From Gammaproteobacteria bacterium (GTDB taxonomy: Bacteria; Pseudomonadota; Gammaproteobacteria; Steroidobacterales; Steroidobacteraceae), in contig PLAH01000039.1 of the NCBI GenBank assembly GCA_003134045.1, positions 41,538 to 105,537 of the forward strand: DNA of 64,000 nucleotides, in the 5' to 3' direction. Position 1 is the stretch's first letter, and each line of letters opens with the position of its first letter. Positions 1-8,780 of the stretch are shown here, piece after piece. The translations under genes and the position numbers were made by a program. The notes below the pieces were generated by a model. That model had not been told where the DNA came from and ran no database searches. It saw only the letters and a program-made list of their open reading frames with translations.

Positions 1-102
1 GTCACCAGTCCCACGGGCATTCGAGAACTAAACACGAAGCACAATGTCGACATTGGTGGATTGCTGGTGAGCGCGATTTCGAGGAACCAGGACGCCGCGT
101 GA
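1..102 (+). CDS. gshB: Glutathione synthetase, C-terminal end (partial)
   Basis: The window opens inside a gene; the 33 visible codons contain TSPTGIREL and end NQDAA before TGA at 100-102. The TSPTGIRE motif and the following segment match the C-terminal end of the GshB ATP-grasp family, which joins gamma-glutamylcysteine to glycine. The stop overlaps the GTG that can start the TonB-like gene (GTGA), suggesting translational coupling. The gshB–tonB–algH–ruvX order is known from pseudomonads and supports the call. Confidence 0.85.
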   Translation, partial: VTSPTGIRELNTKHNVDIGGLLVSAISRNQDAA

Positions 103-1037
103 CTTCCGAGATGACCCAAGCGGGGGAAATGCTGCAAACCGGGCTGCCGCCTGCGAACGACCGCATGTTGACCACGTGCTTCCTGGCGGCGCTGTTTCAC
201 GGGATCGTGATCCTGGGCGTCACCTTCAGCTCACCCAGCAGCAATGCGGGAGCCGAGACCCCGGCGCTGGAGGTGGTGCTGGTCAACGATCAAGCGCCCA
301 GCGCGCCGCAGAATCCCAATGCACGCTACATCGCGCAGCGCACTCAAGTTGGCACCGGAATGCCGAATGCCGAGCGGACGTCGATACCGAAATCCTCCCT
401 GTTGGCGGTCGACCGGGCCGGTATCCCGGATGGTCAAGGCCTTGCCACGCAGCAGATGGCGCAGGATGTCGGCGACGACGAGCTGGTCGCCACCCACGCG
501 CCGGCGGTCAAGATTCTGTATTTCGCGGCGGCCGCGGCCGCCAAAGAGGCGTCCCAGCTGCCGGAACTGCTCGAGAAGAAGCCCGACCTGCAGATGACGC
601 CCAATGACGACGGGATCGAATTGCGCATGCGGGGCGAGGCCAAGCAGCGGCTATGGATCGCCGCCGACACGCGTGAATCGGACGTCGCCGTCTATTTGGA
701 TAGCTGGCGGCGTAAAATCGAGAGGGTGGGAACCATGAACTTTCCCGATGTCGCCCGGCGCAGGAATCTGTCCGGCACGCCCGTGATCGAGGTGACGATC
801 GGCGCCGACGGCCGGCTGCTCGAGACCAAGGTGCGTCGCAGCAGCGGGCATGCCGAAATCGACGAGGCGGCCATGCGGATTCTGCGGCTCGCATCGCCCT
901 ACGACCCGTTCCCCAGCGAGCTGAATGCCAAGCACGATCAAATTCGCATCGCCTACGAATGGCAGTTCCTGGGCGGCTCGCCGCAAGGTTCGAGCGTGTT
1001 TTACTCCGACCAGAACGCGCACGGCGACACGCCGTAA
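99..1037 (+). CDS. TonB family energy transducer protein
   Basis: 312 residues from GTG at 99, which overlaps the gshB stop; ATG 111 is an alternative start. One hydrophobic segment at about residues 23-43 follows a short N-terminal cytoplasmic stretch. The middle is a low-complexity periplasmic spacer. A TonB C-terminal domain at about residues 205-290 carries GTPVIEVTIGADGRL and an AYEWQF ending. TonB proteins pass proton-motive force from ExbB/ExbD to outer-membrane receptors. No exbBD or receptor gene lies in the window, so the partner is unknown. Pseudomonads have a similar tonB-like gene in this position. Confidence 0.85.
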   Translation: MTSEMTQAGEMLQTGLPPANDRMLTTCFLAALFHGIVILGVTFSSPSSNAGAETPALEVVLVNDQAPSAPQNPNARYIAQRTQVGTGMPNAERTSIPKSSLLAVDRAGIPDGQGLATQQMAQDVGDDELVATHAPAVKILYFAAAAAAKEASQLPELLEKKPDLQMTPNDDGIELRMRGEAKQRLWIAADTRESDVAVYLDSWRRKIERVGTMNFPDVARRRNLSGTPVIEVTIGADGRLLETKVRRSSGHAEIDEAAMRILRLASPYDPFPSELNAKHDQIRIAYEWQFLGGSPQGSSVFYSDQNAHGDTP

Positions 1038-1047
1038 CTGGACACGT

Positions 1048-1611
1048 ATGACCGACGCCGGCTATCTGACCAACCAGCTGCTGATCGCCATGCCGGCCAT
1101 GGGGGATCCGAATTTCGCCCAGACCGTCGCCCTGGTGTGCGATCACAATTCGCGCGGCGCCCTCGGGCTGATACTCAACAAGCCCTTGAGTATGCGCATG
1201 GGCGAGGTGTTCGAGCAATTGGAAATCGCGTTGGTCGACGGTCCCTTGAGCGAACGCCAGGTGTTGCGGGGCGGCCCCATGCAGACGGACCGCGGCTTCG
1301 TGGTGCACCGAGCAGGCGGCGAATGGGATTCGACGCTCAAAGTCTCCGACACCATTCATGTCACCACGTCACGGGATATCCTGGCGGCCATGGCACGCGG
1401 CGAGGGGCCTGGCGAAGCGGTCGTCGCCCTCGGCTATGCGGGCTGGGACGGCGGTCAATTGGAAGACGAAATCCGTGCCAACGCCTGGCTCAGCGCGCCG
1501 GTCGATTCCGGCATCATCTTCGATCTGCCCTTCGAATCTCGCTGGCAGGCGGCCGGCCGGCTGTTGGGCGTCGAACTGTCCCGTATCAGCCCCTTGAGCG
1601 GCAATGCCTAG
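1048..1611 (+). CDS. algH: YqgE/AlgH family protein
   Basis: 187 residues beginning MTDAGYLTNQLLIAMPAM, the typical YqgE/AlgH N-terminus, so ATG 1048 was chosen over longer upstream starts. Family hallmarks include the early FAQTVALVCDHN segment, GALGLILNKPL, VLRGGPMQTDRGFVVH and YAGWDGGQLEDEI. The length equals the usual family length. The molecular function is unsettled; in Pseudomonas the name comes from an effect on alginate regulation. The 3' end overlaps the ruvX start by 8 bases, so the two are probably co-translated. Confidence 0.92.
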   Translation: MTDAGYLTNQLLIAMPAMGDPNFAQTVALVCDHNSRGALGLILNKPLSMRMGEVFEQLEIALVDGPLSERQVLRGGPMQTDRGFVVHRAGGEWDSTLKVSDTIHVTTSRDILAAMARGEGPGEAVVALGYAGWDGGQLEDEIRANAWLSAPVDSGIIFDLPFESRWQAAGRLLGVELSRISPLSGNA

Positions 1612-2209
1612 ACCGGCGGCGCCTCCGGCAGCCGCGACCTCGCCCGGATCGAGTGCGCCAGAGCAAATACCGTCCGCCTCCGTTGCCGCTACGTCCGGGG
1701 ATACGGCTGCGACTACGGCTACGGCTACGGCTAGTGCCACTGCTGCGACCGCGCATCCCGCCGCTGCTCCTGCCTCGAGTTCACCCCGCCTCGTCCTGGC
1801 TTTCGATTTCGGGCGGCGACGCATCGGTGTGGCCTGCGGCGACACCCTGAGCCGCACCGCAAGACCGCTGGCCGGCATTGCCAACGCCGCGGCGGGCCCC
1901 CGCTGGGACGCCGTCGATTCCCTCATGCGCGAATGGCAACCCACACTGATCGTCGTGGGCCTCCCGTATAATGTGGATGGTTCCGAAAGTGGTATGAGCG
2001 CGGCGGCCCGCGGCTTCGCCGGCGAGGTCGAGCGGCGTTACGCGTTGCCGGTGCATCTGGTCGACGAACGCTATTCGTCTCTCGAGGCCGAGACTCGCCT
2101 GCGGTCGGAACGCGAGTCCGGCATGCGCAAGCGGCGGGTGGCGAAGGGGGACGTCGATGCGGCAGCGGCCTGCGTCATCCTGGAGCGCTGGTTTACAGAA
2201 TCACATTGA
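1604..2209 (+). CDS. ruvX: RuvX/YqgF Holliday-junction resolvase-like nuclease
   Basis: 201 residues. The RNase H-like core starts near residue 62 with LVLAFDFGRRRIGVA (first catalytic Asp) and continues with VVGLPYNVDGSESGMS, VHLVDERYSS and a final KGDVDAAAACVIL. The family is implicated in 16S rRNA 5' processing and Holliday-junction resolution. Typical members have about 140-150 residues; here about 58 Ala/Thr/Ser/Pro-rich residues precede the core, encoded partly by tandem ACGGCT-like repeats around 1700-1740. No in-frame ATG or GTG next to the core was seen, so the extension appears to be translated. The start overlaps the algH stop. Confidence 0.9.
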   Translation: MPRPAAPPAAATSPGSSAPEQIPSASVAATSGDTAATTATATASATAATAHPAAAPASSSPRLVLAFDFGRRRIGVACGDTLSRTARPLAGIANAAAGPRWDAVDSLMREWQPTLIVVGLPYNVDGSESGMSAAARGFAGEVERRYALPVHLVDERYSSLEAETRLRSERESGMRKRRVAKGDVDAAAACVILERWFTESH

Positions 2210-2216
2210 GGCGCAG

Positions 2217-3185
2217 ATGCGTTCACAACAAGATAGCGCGGGGGGCCTGCGCCACCTCATCACGCTCGACGGACTGACCCGCGACGCCCTGGGTGCCATC
2301 CTCGACCGAGCCGAGAGTTATCGGCGTCTCCCGGGGCAACCTGCCTACGAGGGCCGCGAACTCGCCGGCGTGACCGTGGCCAACCTGTTCTTCGAGCCGA
2401 GTACCCGCACTCGTGCCTCGTTCGATCTGGCCAGCCGCCGGTTGGGTGCGCACGTGCTCAATCTCGAACAGCATGCGAGCTCGCGCGTCAAAGGCGAGAC
2501 CATGCTGGACACGATCTATACGCTCGAGGCGATGAATACCGACGTGTTCGTCATTCGAGACTCCGAAGCGGGGATGCCCGAATTCCTGATAGACCATGTG
2601 GCGCCGCACGTCTCGGTCATCAGCGCCGGCGAGGCCCACGTCTCGCACCCCACGCAGGGGTTGCTGGACGCCCTCACCATTCGCACGCACAAGCGCCGTT
2701 TCGCGGGGCTCAAGGTTGCCATCGTCGGCGACGTGAAGCACTCCCGGGTGGCACGCTCATCGGCCTACGCCATCATGACGTTGGGGAGCAGCGACTTGAG
2801 GCTCGTGGCGCCCGAAGCGCTGCTGCCCTCGGAAGCCGAGTTTCGCGGCGCGCAGCGCTTCACACGGATCGAGGATGGCATTGCGGGTGCCGACGTCATC
2901 ATGATGCTGCGCATCCAGAGGGAGCGCATGGCGCAAAGCGCATCGCTCGACGATGCAGCCTATTTTCGCGATTTCGGCCTGGACGCGAAGCGGTTGAAAC
3001 TCGCCAGTCCCAGCGTGCTGGTCATGCACCCGGGTCCGATGAATCGCGGCGTCGAAATCTCCTCGGAAGTCGCCGACGGACCCCGCTCCGTCATCCGCGA
3101 ACAGGTCAACAACGGCATGGCGGTTCGCATGGCGGTGCTCGCCTCGATCGCGGCGACGCTGACGCGGCATCGGCGGCCGCTGTGA
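2217..3185 (+). CDS. pyrB: Aspartate carbamoyltransferase catalytic subunit
   Basis: 322 residues. Motif FFEPSTRTRASFDLA binds carbamoyl phosphate, HPTQGLLDALTI contributes to the active site and HPGPMNRGVEI lies near the C-terminus. The enzyme makes N-carbamoyl-aspartate from carbamoyl phosphate and aspartate in pyrimidine synthesis. ATG 2217 lies 7 bases after the ruvX stop and removes a 20-codon overlap. In pseudomonads pyrB is followed by a pyrC-like pseudo-dihydroorotase needed for holoenzyme assembly; here psd follows on the other strand and no pyrC or pyrI is nearby. The last 80 bases overlap the end of psd antisense. Confidence 0.95.
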   Translation: MRSQQDSAGGLRHLITLDGLTRDALGAILDRAESYRRLPGQPAYEGRELAGVTVANLFFEPSTRTRASFDLASRRLGAHVLNLEQHASSRVKGETMLDTIYTLEAMNTDVFVIRDSEAGMPEFLIDHVAPHVSVISAGEAHVSHPTQGLLDALTIRTHKRRFAGLKVAIVGDVKHSRVARSSAYAIMTLGSSDLRLVAPEALLPSEAEFRGAQRFTRIEDGIAGADVIMMLRIQRERMAQSASLDDAAYFRDFGLDAKRLKLASPSVLVMHPGPMNRGVEISSEVADGPRSVIREQVNNGMAVRMAVLASIAATLTRHRRPL

Positions 3186-4071
3186 TGAGGTGCTCGAATC
3201 GATCGACCTGATCGATGTGCATCAGCGCCTGTCCCATGCGAATGGCGCCGCCATCCTGAATCTGCTCGCACAGCGACATCCCCGGCGGCACGAACACGAT
3301 GATGGTCGAGCCATGCTCGAACCAGCCCATCTCCTCGCCCTTGGCCAAACCCACGTCGCACGGAATCACGTTCGGTCCGCGATACTTGAGGTGCAATTGG
3401 ACGTCGAGGAAACGCAGGCGAATGCTCGCGACCAGAATCGCGGCGACCGGAACCAGGGTCATGAGCGCGCCGGACGGCAGACGGCAGCGGATGATGGCGC
3501 GTTCGTTCTTGCAGAACAGTTTCTCCACCCGCTCGAGCGCGATGGGATTCACGTTCCAGGTATCGCCGGAGACATAGTTCACCTGCTCCACGCGGCAATC
3601 GTAGGGCGCGTGGAAGCGGTGATACATGCTCGAGGTCAGCCGCAGTGTGACGAACTGACCGCCGCAGTAGTAACGCACCAACTCCGGATCGCCGAGCAGA
3701 TCCAACAACGGGTAGGGGAAGCCTTTCGCCTGCAGCACGGCCCCGTCCTTGACCCGGCCGCAAGCGCCCACCAGGGCATCGCAGGGACTGGTCAGCACCT
3801 CGGGATCGGGATCGACCGGCCGCGCGCCGTCTTTGAGCTCGCGGGTGAAGCAGTCGCGCAGGCTGTCGAACCGGGCGAGCTTGGCCTCGCTCAAGTCGAG
3901 GTCGGAGAACAGCCGCCACAGCCGGATGCAGACGGTGCACACCCAGCGGTTCTCGATGCGGCTCAGGCGGCCCACGAGCAGGGTCAGCCAACGCCGGGGT
4001 ATCCGGTTGGTGAGCAGGAAGTTGATGTCCTCCTGCTGGGTCAGTCGATCGATCCAGGAGCGCGCAGTCAT
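3106..4071 (-). CDS. psd: Phosphatidylserine decarboxylase proenzyme
   Basis: 321 residues from ATG 4071 (MTARSWIDRL). Family signatures are YHRFHAPYDC, a central GDTWNVNP-containing segment and, near residue 265, EHGSTIIVFVP, where GST is the self-cleavage site that yields the pyruvoyl prosthetic group. The enzyme makes phosphatidylethanolamine at the inner membrane. About 25 basic and Ala-rich residues extend past the normal end and are encoded antisense to the last codons of pyrB. The divergent aminotransferase gene starts 48 bases away, so the two share a very short promoter region. Confidence 0.93.
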   Translation of the reverse strand: MTARSWIDRLTQQEDINFLLTNRIPRRWLTLLVGRLSRIENRWVCTVCIRLWRLFSDLDLSEAKLARFDSLRDCFTRELKDGARPVDPDPEVLTSPCDALVGACGRVKDGAVLQAKGFPYPLLDLLGDPELVRYYCGGQFVTLRLTSSMYHRFHAPYDCRVEQVNYVSGDTWNVNPIALERVEKLFCKNERAIIRCRLPSGALMTLVPVAAILVASIRLRFLDVQLHLKYRGPNVIPCDVGLAKGEEMGWFEHGSTIIVFVPPGMSLCEQIQDGGAIRMGQALMHIDQVDRFEHLITAAADAASASPRSRRAPPCEPPCRC

Positions 4072-4118
4072 CGTAATGTCACCCGGCTGCAATACAGTTC
4101 GCATGGAGGAATAACGTC

Positions 4119-5801
4119 ATGTCGAAGATTTTCCTAGGGTTGGCGGCCGCGGCCATCCTTGCAATCCTTGGCCGAAAAATTCTGATACGCCTGCAGCTGT
4201 CGCGCGCCAAGCACCGCTCGCTCACCGGTCATTCGAAGATGGCGAGGCGCTTCGCCGCGCTCGTGCCTTTCTACGAATACGACGAGGCGCGCTTTTTCAG
4301 CGCCGATGCCGCGCCGAATGCCGTTGCGGCGACGCGGCGCGAGGGCTTCATGCGGCTGGCGGGTATATTCGCCGAGCGGTACCGGAAAACCGCCGCGCTC
4401 ACGGGCGACATCATCGACTCCGTCTCGGATCTGCAATTCACGTCCCGCTATCGCGTGCCGTTCCAATTCAGCCGCGTCGTGCGCGAACATTTCAAAACCG
4501 GCGCGTTCCTCGAATCCTCGTCGGGGGTGTCGGTCACCGACCTCGACGGCAATCGGTTCTACGACTTGACCGGCTCCTACGGCGTGAACGTGTTCGGCTA
4601 CGACTTTTACAAGGAGTGCATCGCGCGCGGCAGCGAGCGGGTGCGCGACTTGGGCCCGGTGCTGGGCGCCTATCACCCGGTGCTGGCCGCGAACGTCAGG
4701 CGCCTGCTGCAAATTTCCGGTCTGGACGAGATCTCGTTCCACATGTCGGGAACCGAGGCCGTGATGCAAGCTGTACAGCTGGCCCGCTACCACACCCGGC
4801 GCAGCCAGTTGGTGCGCTTCTGCGGCGCGTACCATGGCTGGTGGGGCGACGTGCAGCCCGGCGTGGGCAACCCGCTCGCGGCGAACAACACATACACCTT
4901 GCAGGACATGGACGACGCCGCGCTCAAGGTGCTGCGTAGCCGCAAGGATATCGCCTGCGTGCTGGTGAATCCCCTGCAGGCCCTGCACCCGAACGTCGCG
5001 GCACCGGGCGACTCGACCCTCATCGACAGCGGTCGCAGCGCCCACTTCGATCGGGCCGCCTACACCCAGTGGCTGCTGAAGCTGCGGGCGGTCTGCAGCG
5101 AGCGCAACATCGTGCTGATTTTCGACGAGGTATTCGTCGGCTTCCGGCTGGCCCGCGGCGGTGCGCAGGAATACTTCGGCGTGCATGCGGACATGGTGAC
5201 CTACGGCAAGAGCGTCGCCGGCGGCCTGCCGATCGGCGTGCTCTGCGGCCGCCACGAATTCATGCGGCGCTTCCGCGAGGATCGGCCGGCGGACGTGTGT
5301 TTCGCGCGGGGCACATTCAATTCGCACCCGTATGTCATGGGAGCGATGGCCGAGTTCCTGGACGCCCTCGACGGCGAGCCCATCCAGGCGCTGTACCGGA
5401 ACCTCGGGGTCTGGGACACGCGCGCCACGGCGCTCAACGAGCGGCTCAGTGCCGCGGGCCTGCCGGTGCGCGTGACGAACCTGTCTTCGATATGGACGAT
5501 CGGCTACGCCAAGCCGTCCCGCTACAACTGGATGTTTCAATACTACCTTCGCGCCGCCGGCCTGGCCCTAAGTTGGGTGGGCACGGGCCGGCTCATCTTC
5601 AGTTTGAATTACACGGACCAACAGTTCGCCGAGGTCGCCGATCTCATCGTGTCGGCGGCCCAGGCGATGCAGCGCGACGGTTGGTGGTGGGCCGATCCCC
5701 AACTCACCAACAAAGCCATCAAGCGTCGCGTGCTCAGGGAAATGCTTCAAGCGCGCAGTTTTTCGCCCTGGGGATCGATGAGTTCGCCGCGCAGCAAATA
5801 G
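4119..5801 (+). CDS. Membrane-anchored class-III PLP aminotransferase
   Basis: 560 residues with GGAGGAATAACGTC just before ATG 4119. An N-terminal hydrophobic helix (about residues 4-22, FLGLAAAAILAILG) is followed by basic residues, predicting an inner-membrane anchor with the enzyme in the cytoplasm. The catalytic part resembles glutamate-1-semialdehyde aminomutase-type transaminases: SGTEAVMQAVQLAR, IFDEVFVGFR (PLP-contacting Asp) and TYGKSVAGGLPIG (Schiff-base Lys). About 130 residues precede the catalytic domain. It is unlikely to be HemL, which is soluble and about 430 residues. The substrate is unknown; the neighbouring psd and Mpo1-like genes suggest a lipid or membrane-associated amine. 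The 3' end overlaps the next gene antisense by 55 bases. Confidence 0.75.
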   Translation: MSKIFLGLAAAAILAILGRKILIRLQLSRAKHRSLTGHSKMARRFAALVPFYEYDEARFFSADAAPNAVAATRREGFMRLAGIFAERYRKTAALTGDIIDSVSDLQFTSRYRVPFQFSRVVREHFKTGAFLESSSGVSVTDLDGNRFYDLTGSYGVNVFGYDFYKECIARGSERVRDLGPVLGAYHPVLAANVRRLLQISGLDEISFHMSGTEAVMQAVQLARYHTRRSQLVRFCGAYHGWWGDVQPGVGNPLAANNTYTLQDMDDAALKVLRSRKDIACVLVNPLQALHPNVAAPGDSTLIDSGRSAHFDRAAYTQWLLKLRAVCSERNIVLIFDEVFVGFRLARGGAQEYFGVHADMVTYGKSVAGGLPIGVLCGRHEFMRRFREDRPADVCFARGTFNSHPYVMGAMAEFLDALDGEPIQALYRNLGVWDTRATALNERLSAAGLPVRVTNLSSIWTIGYAKPSRYNWMFQYYLRAAGLALSWVGTGRLIFSLNYTDQQFAEVADLIVSAAQAMQRDGWWWADPQLTNKAIKRRVLREMLQARSFSPWGSMSSPRSK

Positions 5802-6355
5802 AGCGGCGATTTGCAATAGAGCTTCACGTCGTTGAACGGGTCGGTCAGGATCTTGGTGAACCATACCAACCCGGTCTGAACGTCCTTCAAGTAGAACAAA
5901 TGGAAGGTGCGGAACAGCAGCGCGCCGACGCCGATCGCCAGCCAAATCTCACCCACGTGCCGTATGAACTGCTCGGCGCCGTGATAGGGTTCGAACAATC
6001 CGAACAACGTAGGTGTCAGCCACAGCACCACGGGCGCGACAGCCCAGACGATGTGCAGAACCACCTTGCGGCGCAGGTTGTAGCCCACCTTGATGCTTTC
6101 CTTATGTTCGTGCGTGACCTGGTTGACCTCGTCGAAGCCTTTGGGCTCGAAGAAGAAATGCCCGGACTGACGGCTGATCATGGCGACGAGCCAACCCAGC
6201 AGGGCGGCGGCCACCGGGTCCTTGAACATCATGACGTAGGCAACGATGAAGGTGATTGCACTCAAAAAGTGCAGGGACTGGTTGATGCGGCTGTGATGGT
6301 AGTAGCGATGATCGTCCCAGCGCTGCGTCCGCAGTTCTGCCAAAAAGCTATGCAT
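5747..6355 (-). CDS. Mpo1/DUF962-like integral membrane protein
   Basis: 202 residues from ATG 6355, chosen because GAGGAAACTCC directly precedes it. Several hydrophobic helices alternate with His-rich segments: HRYYHHSRINQSLHF near the start, SRQSGHFFFEP, and VTHEHKESI. This pattern resembles the DUF962/Mpo1 family, whose yeast member is an Fe(II)-dependent dioxygenase shortening 2-hydroxy fatty acids derived from phytosphingosine. The assignment rests on the overall pattern and is tentative. The gene converges on the aminotransferase and overlaps its 3' end. Confidence 0.55.
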   Translation of the reverse strand: MHSFLAELRTQRWDDHRYYHHSRINQSLHFLSAITFIVAYVMMFKDPVAAALLGWLVAMISRQSGHFFFEPKGFDEVNQVTHEHKESIKVGYNLRRKVVLHIVWAVAPVVLWLTPTLFGLFEPYHGAEQFIRHVGEIWLAIGVGALLFRTFHLFYLKDVQTGLVWFTKILTDPFNDVKLYCKSPLYLLRGELIDPQGEKLRA

Positions 6356-6542
6356 GGAGTTTCCTCGTTGAAATTGGTCGATATCCGACCATGAAGCAAA
6401 TATAGGATTTGGGTTACAGACCAATGACAAGGAGCGTTATAGGCTCCAAATTGAGACTTACCCGGCGAGCCGGCCGGACCGTCAAAAAACTGTGTTCCGA
6501 CGTTCATCGGATCGTCATGCAAAGGTGCGAACGTCGCCGCAC

Positions 6543-7607
6543 ATGCGAATCATGATCGTTACCGACGCGTGGGCCCCCCAAACCAACGGCGTCGTAAGGA
6601 CGCTGGCGCAGACCGCGGACTGGCTCGGCCGCTTCGGCCACGAAGTGCGCATGCTCACGCCCCGGGATTTTCGCAGCATCGCCTGCCCGACCTATCCGGA
6701 GATACGCCTGTCCCTGCTGCCGCGCAAGGCGGTGCTGAACAGCATCGCGGGATTTGCGCCGCACGCCCTGCATATTGCCACGGAAGGGCCGCTCGGGCTG
6801 GCGGCCCGGCGCTACTGCCTGAAGAACCGGCTGCGGTTCACGACTTCGTACCACACCCAGTTCCCGCAGTACCTGCGGGCGCGCTTCCCCATTCCCATGG
6901 CCGCCTCGTACTGGCTGTTGCACAAGTTTCACTGCGCCGCCGCGCGTTGCATGGTCAGCACGCTGTCCTTGCGCCACGATCTGGCCGCGCGCGGCTTCGA
7001 GAATCTGGCCAGCTGGCGGCGCGGCGTGGACACGGAGGTGTTCAAACCCGGCGCCAAGGATTTCCTGTCGCTGCCCCGCCCGATCGCGGCCTATGTGGGA
7101 CGCGTGGCCGTGGAGAAGAACATCGAGGCCTTCCTCGAGATGCCGTGGGAAGGCAGCAAAATCGTCATCGGCGACGGGCCGGAGCGCGCTCGTCTGCAGG
7201 CGCAATACCCCGATACCACCTTCACCGGGTTTCGCTTCGGCCAGGACCTGGCGGCGCACCTGGCGGCGGCCGATGTCATGGTATTTCCCAGCCGCACTGA
7301 TACGTTCGGGCTGGTGAATCTCGAGGCCATGGCGTGCGGCGTGCCGGTGGCCGCCTACCCCGTGACCGGCCCCATCGACGTAATCGACGATGGCGTCACC
7401 GGCGCGCTCGACGAGGACCTTGCGGCCGCGGCGCGGCGCGCGCTGACCCTCGATCCCGACAAGTGCCGGGAGCACGCCATGCGCTTCGGCTGGGACGCGA
7501 GCGCGCGTGAATTCGAAAGCAATCTGGTGTTTTGCCGCCCGCAGACGCCGCCGCGCGGTCCGTCGACGGTCGATGCGGCGCCCGCCGCCGCCGCTCAGCT
7601 CGTCTGA
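6543..7607 (+). CDS. Glycosyltransferase family 4 (GT-B)
   Basis: 354 residues beginning MRIMIVTDAWAPQTNGVVRTL, a classic GT4 N-terminus with the acceptor-side Gly-Val loop. The middle has TSYHTQFPQYLRARFP and RRGVDTEVFKPG. The C-terminal nucleotide-sugar domain has YVGRVAVEKNIE and PSRTDTFGLVNLEAMACG, in which the E-x7-E motif is replaced by D-x7-E or similar. The closest recognised types are mannosyl- or glucosyltransferases acting on lipid acceptors. The substrate is not determinable here. ATG 6543 is preferred over an upstream ATG at 6492 by alignment to family starts. Confidence 0.85.
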   Translation: MRIMIVTDAWAPQTNGVVRTLAQTADWLGRFGHEVRMLTPRDFRSIACPTYPEIRLSLLPRKAVLNSIAGFAPHALHIATEGPLGLAARRYCLKNRLRFTTSYHTQFPQYLRARFPIPMAASYWLLHKFHCAAARCMVSTLSLRHDLAARGFENLASWRRGVDTEVFKPGAKDFLSLPRPIAAYVGRVAVEKNIEAFLEMPWEGSKIVIGDGPERARLQAQYPDTTFTGFRFGQDLAAHLAAADVMVFPSRTDTFGLVNLEAMACGVPVAAYPVTGPIDVIDDGVTGALDEDLAAAARRALTLDPDKCREHAMRFGWDASAREFESNLVFCRPQTPPRGPSTVDAAPAAAAQLV

Positions 7608-7694
7608 CGTTTCGCACCGCATCAACCCTCCCGCCGCCCGGTCTCGGCACCGTGACGTTGACCGGTTCGAGCACGGGCGACCCCAACGCAAGGC

Positions 7695-8777
7695 TCAGCC
7701 GAAGTTGATCTTCGCTTCCAGATTGGTGCGCGAATCGGCGTTCGACAGCGCTTCCTCGAGCTCGATCCGGCCCTCGCGCACCAGGTTGTAGAGCGCACTG
7801 TCGAAACTCAGCATGCCGCGCTCGGTGCCCGTGCGGATGGCTTCCTTCACCGCGATGACGTCGCCCTTCTTGACGAGCTCGGAAACGTAGGGGGTATTCA
7901 CCATGACTTCCGAGGCGGCCACGCGCAATCCCGATTTGGCGAGAACCAGCCGCTGCGACAGAATGGCGCGCAGGTACTGGGACAGATCCAGAAAGATCTG
8001 ATTGTGCTGATCGCGCGGAAACATATTGATGATGCGATCCAAAGTCTCGGCGCAATTGTTGGCGTGCAAGGTCGCGATGCAAAGATGTCCGGTGCCCGCC
8101 AGCGCGAGCGCGGCCTCCATGGTCTCTTTGTCGCGAATTTCGCCGACCAGGATCACGTCCGGGGAGGAGCGCACGGCGCTGCGCAGCGCGCGGGCGAAGG
8201 ACTTGGTGTCGAGACCGACTTCGCGCTGGTTTACGATCGATTTTTTGTTGGTGTGCAAAAACTCGATCGGGTCCTCGATCGTCAGAATGTGGTCGGATGA
8301 GGTCTCGTTGCGGTAATTGATCATGGCCGCCAGGGTGGTCGACTTGCCGGCGCCCGCGGCGCCCACCATGAGAATGAGCCCGCGCTTCAGCATCACCAGG
8401 TCCTTGAAGATCTCGGGCATCCCGAGATCCTCGAGTTTGGGCATGTCGGCCGTGATGTAGCGCAACACCATCGCCGGGTAGCCGCGTTGATAGAAAACGT
8501 TGACGCGGAACCGGCCGAGCCCGGGCTCGGAGATTGCGAAATCGATCTCCAATTCCTCGTTGAAGTACTCGGTCTGTTCGGCGCTCATGAGCCCGAGGGC
8601 GGCCTGGCGCACGGTCTCGGGACTCAAGACCTGCTTGTTGACGGGAAAGATTTTGCCCTCGATCTTGATTTTGACGGGGGCGTTGCAGGTGAAGAACAGA
8701 TCCGAGGCCTTCCGCTCCACCATGAGCTTGAAGAGCGGCTTCGTGTTCATCACCTGAGCCGGGATGGCTGCCGACAT
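7695..8777 (-). CDS. Third PilT/PilU-type retraction ATPase
   Basis: 360 residues of the PilT/VirB11 ATPase family: PAS-like N-domain, Walker A GAAGAGKSTTLAAM, Asp box LTIEDPIEFLH, Walker B VILVGEIRDKETM, His box GTGHLCIATLHANN. The C-terminal region YVSELVKKGDVIAVKEAI resembles PilU rather than PilT, which has AIRNLIREGK here. It starts 3 bases after the stop of pilU and is probably co-transcribed with it. Most genomes with this locus have pilT and pilU only. It may be a duplicated pilU or a specialised retraction motor. Confidence 0.88.
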   Translation of the reverse strand: MSAAIPAQVMNTKPLFKLMVERKASDLFFTCNAPVKIKIEGKIFPVNKQVLSPETVRQAALGLMSAEQTEYFNEELEIDFAISEPGLGRFRVNVFYQRGYPAMVLRYITADMPKLEDLGMPEIFKDLVMLKRGLILMVGAAGAGKSTTLAAMINYRNETSSDHILTIEDPIEFLHTNKKSIVNQREVGLDTKSFARALRSAVRSSPDVILVGEIRDKETMEAALALAGTGHLCIATLHANNCAETLDRIINMFPRDQHNQIFLDLSQYLRAILSQRLVLAKSGLRVAASEVMVNTPYVSELVKKGDVIAVKEAIRTGTERGMLSFDSALYNLVREGRIELEEALSNADSRTNLEAKINFG

Positions 8778-8780
8778 GCT

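Noticed and set aside
3190..4137. Long plus-strand frame opposite psd
   Set aside because: It is the antisense shadow of psd; composition and lack of any family motif argue against coding.
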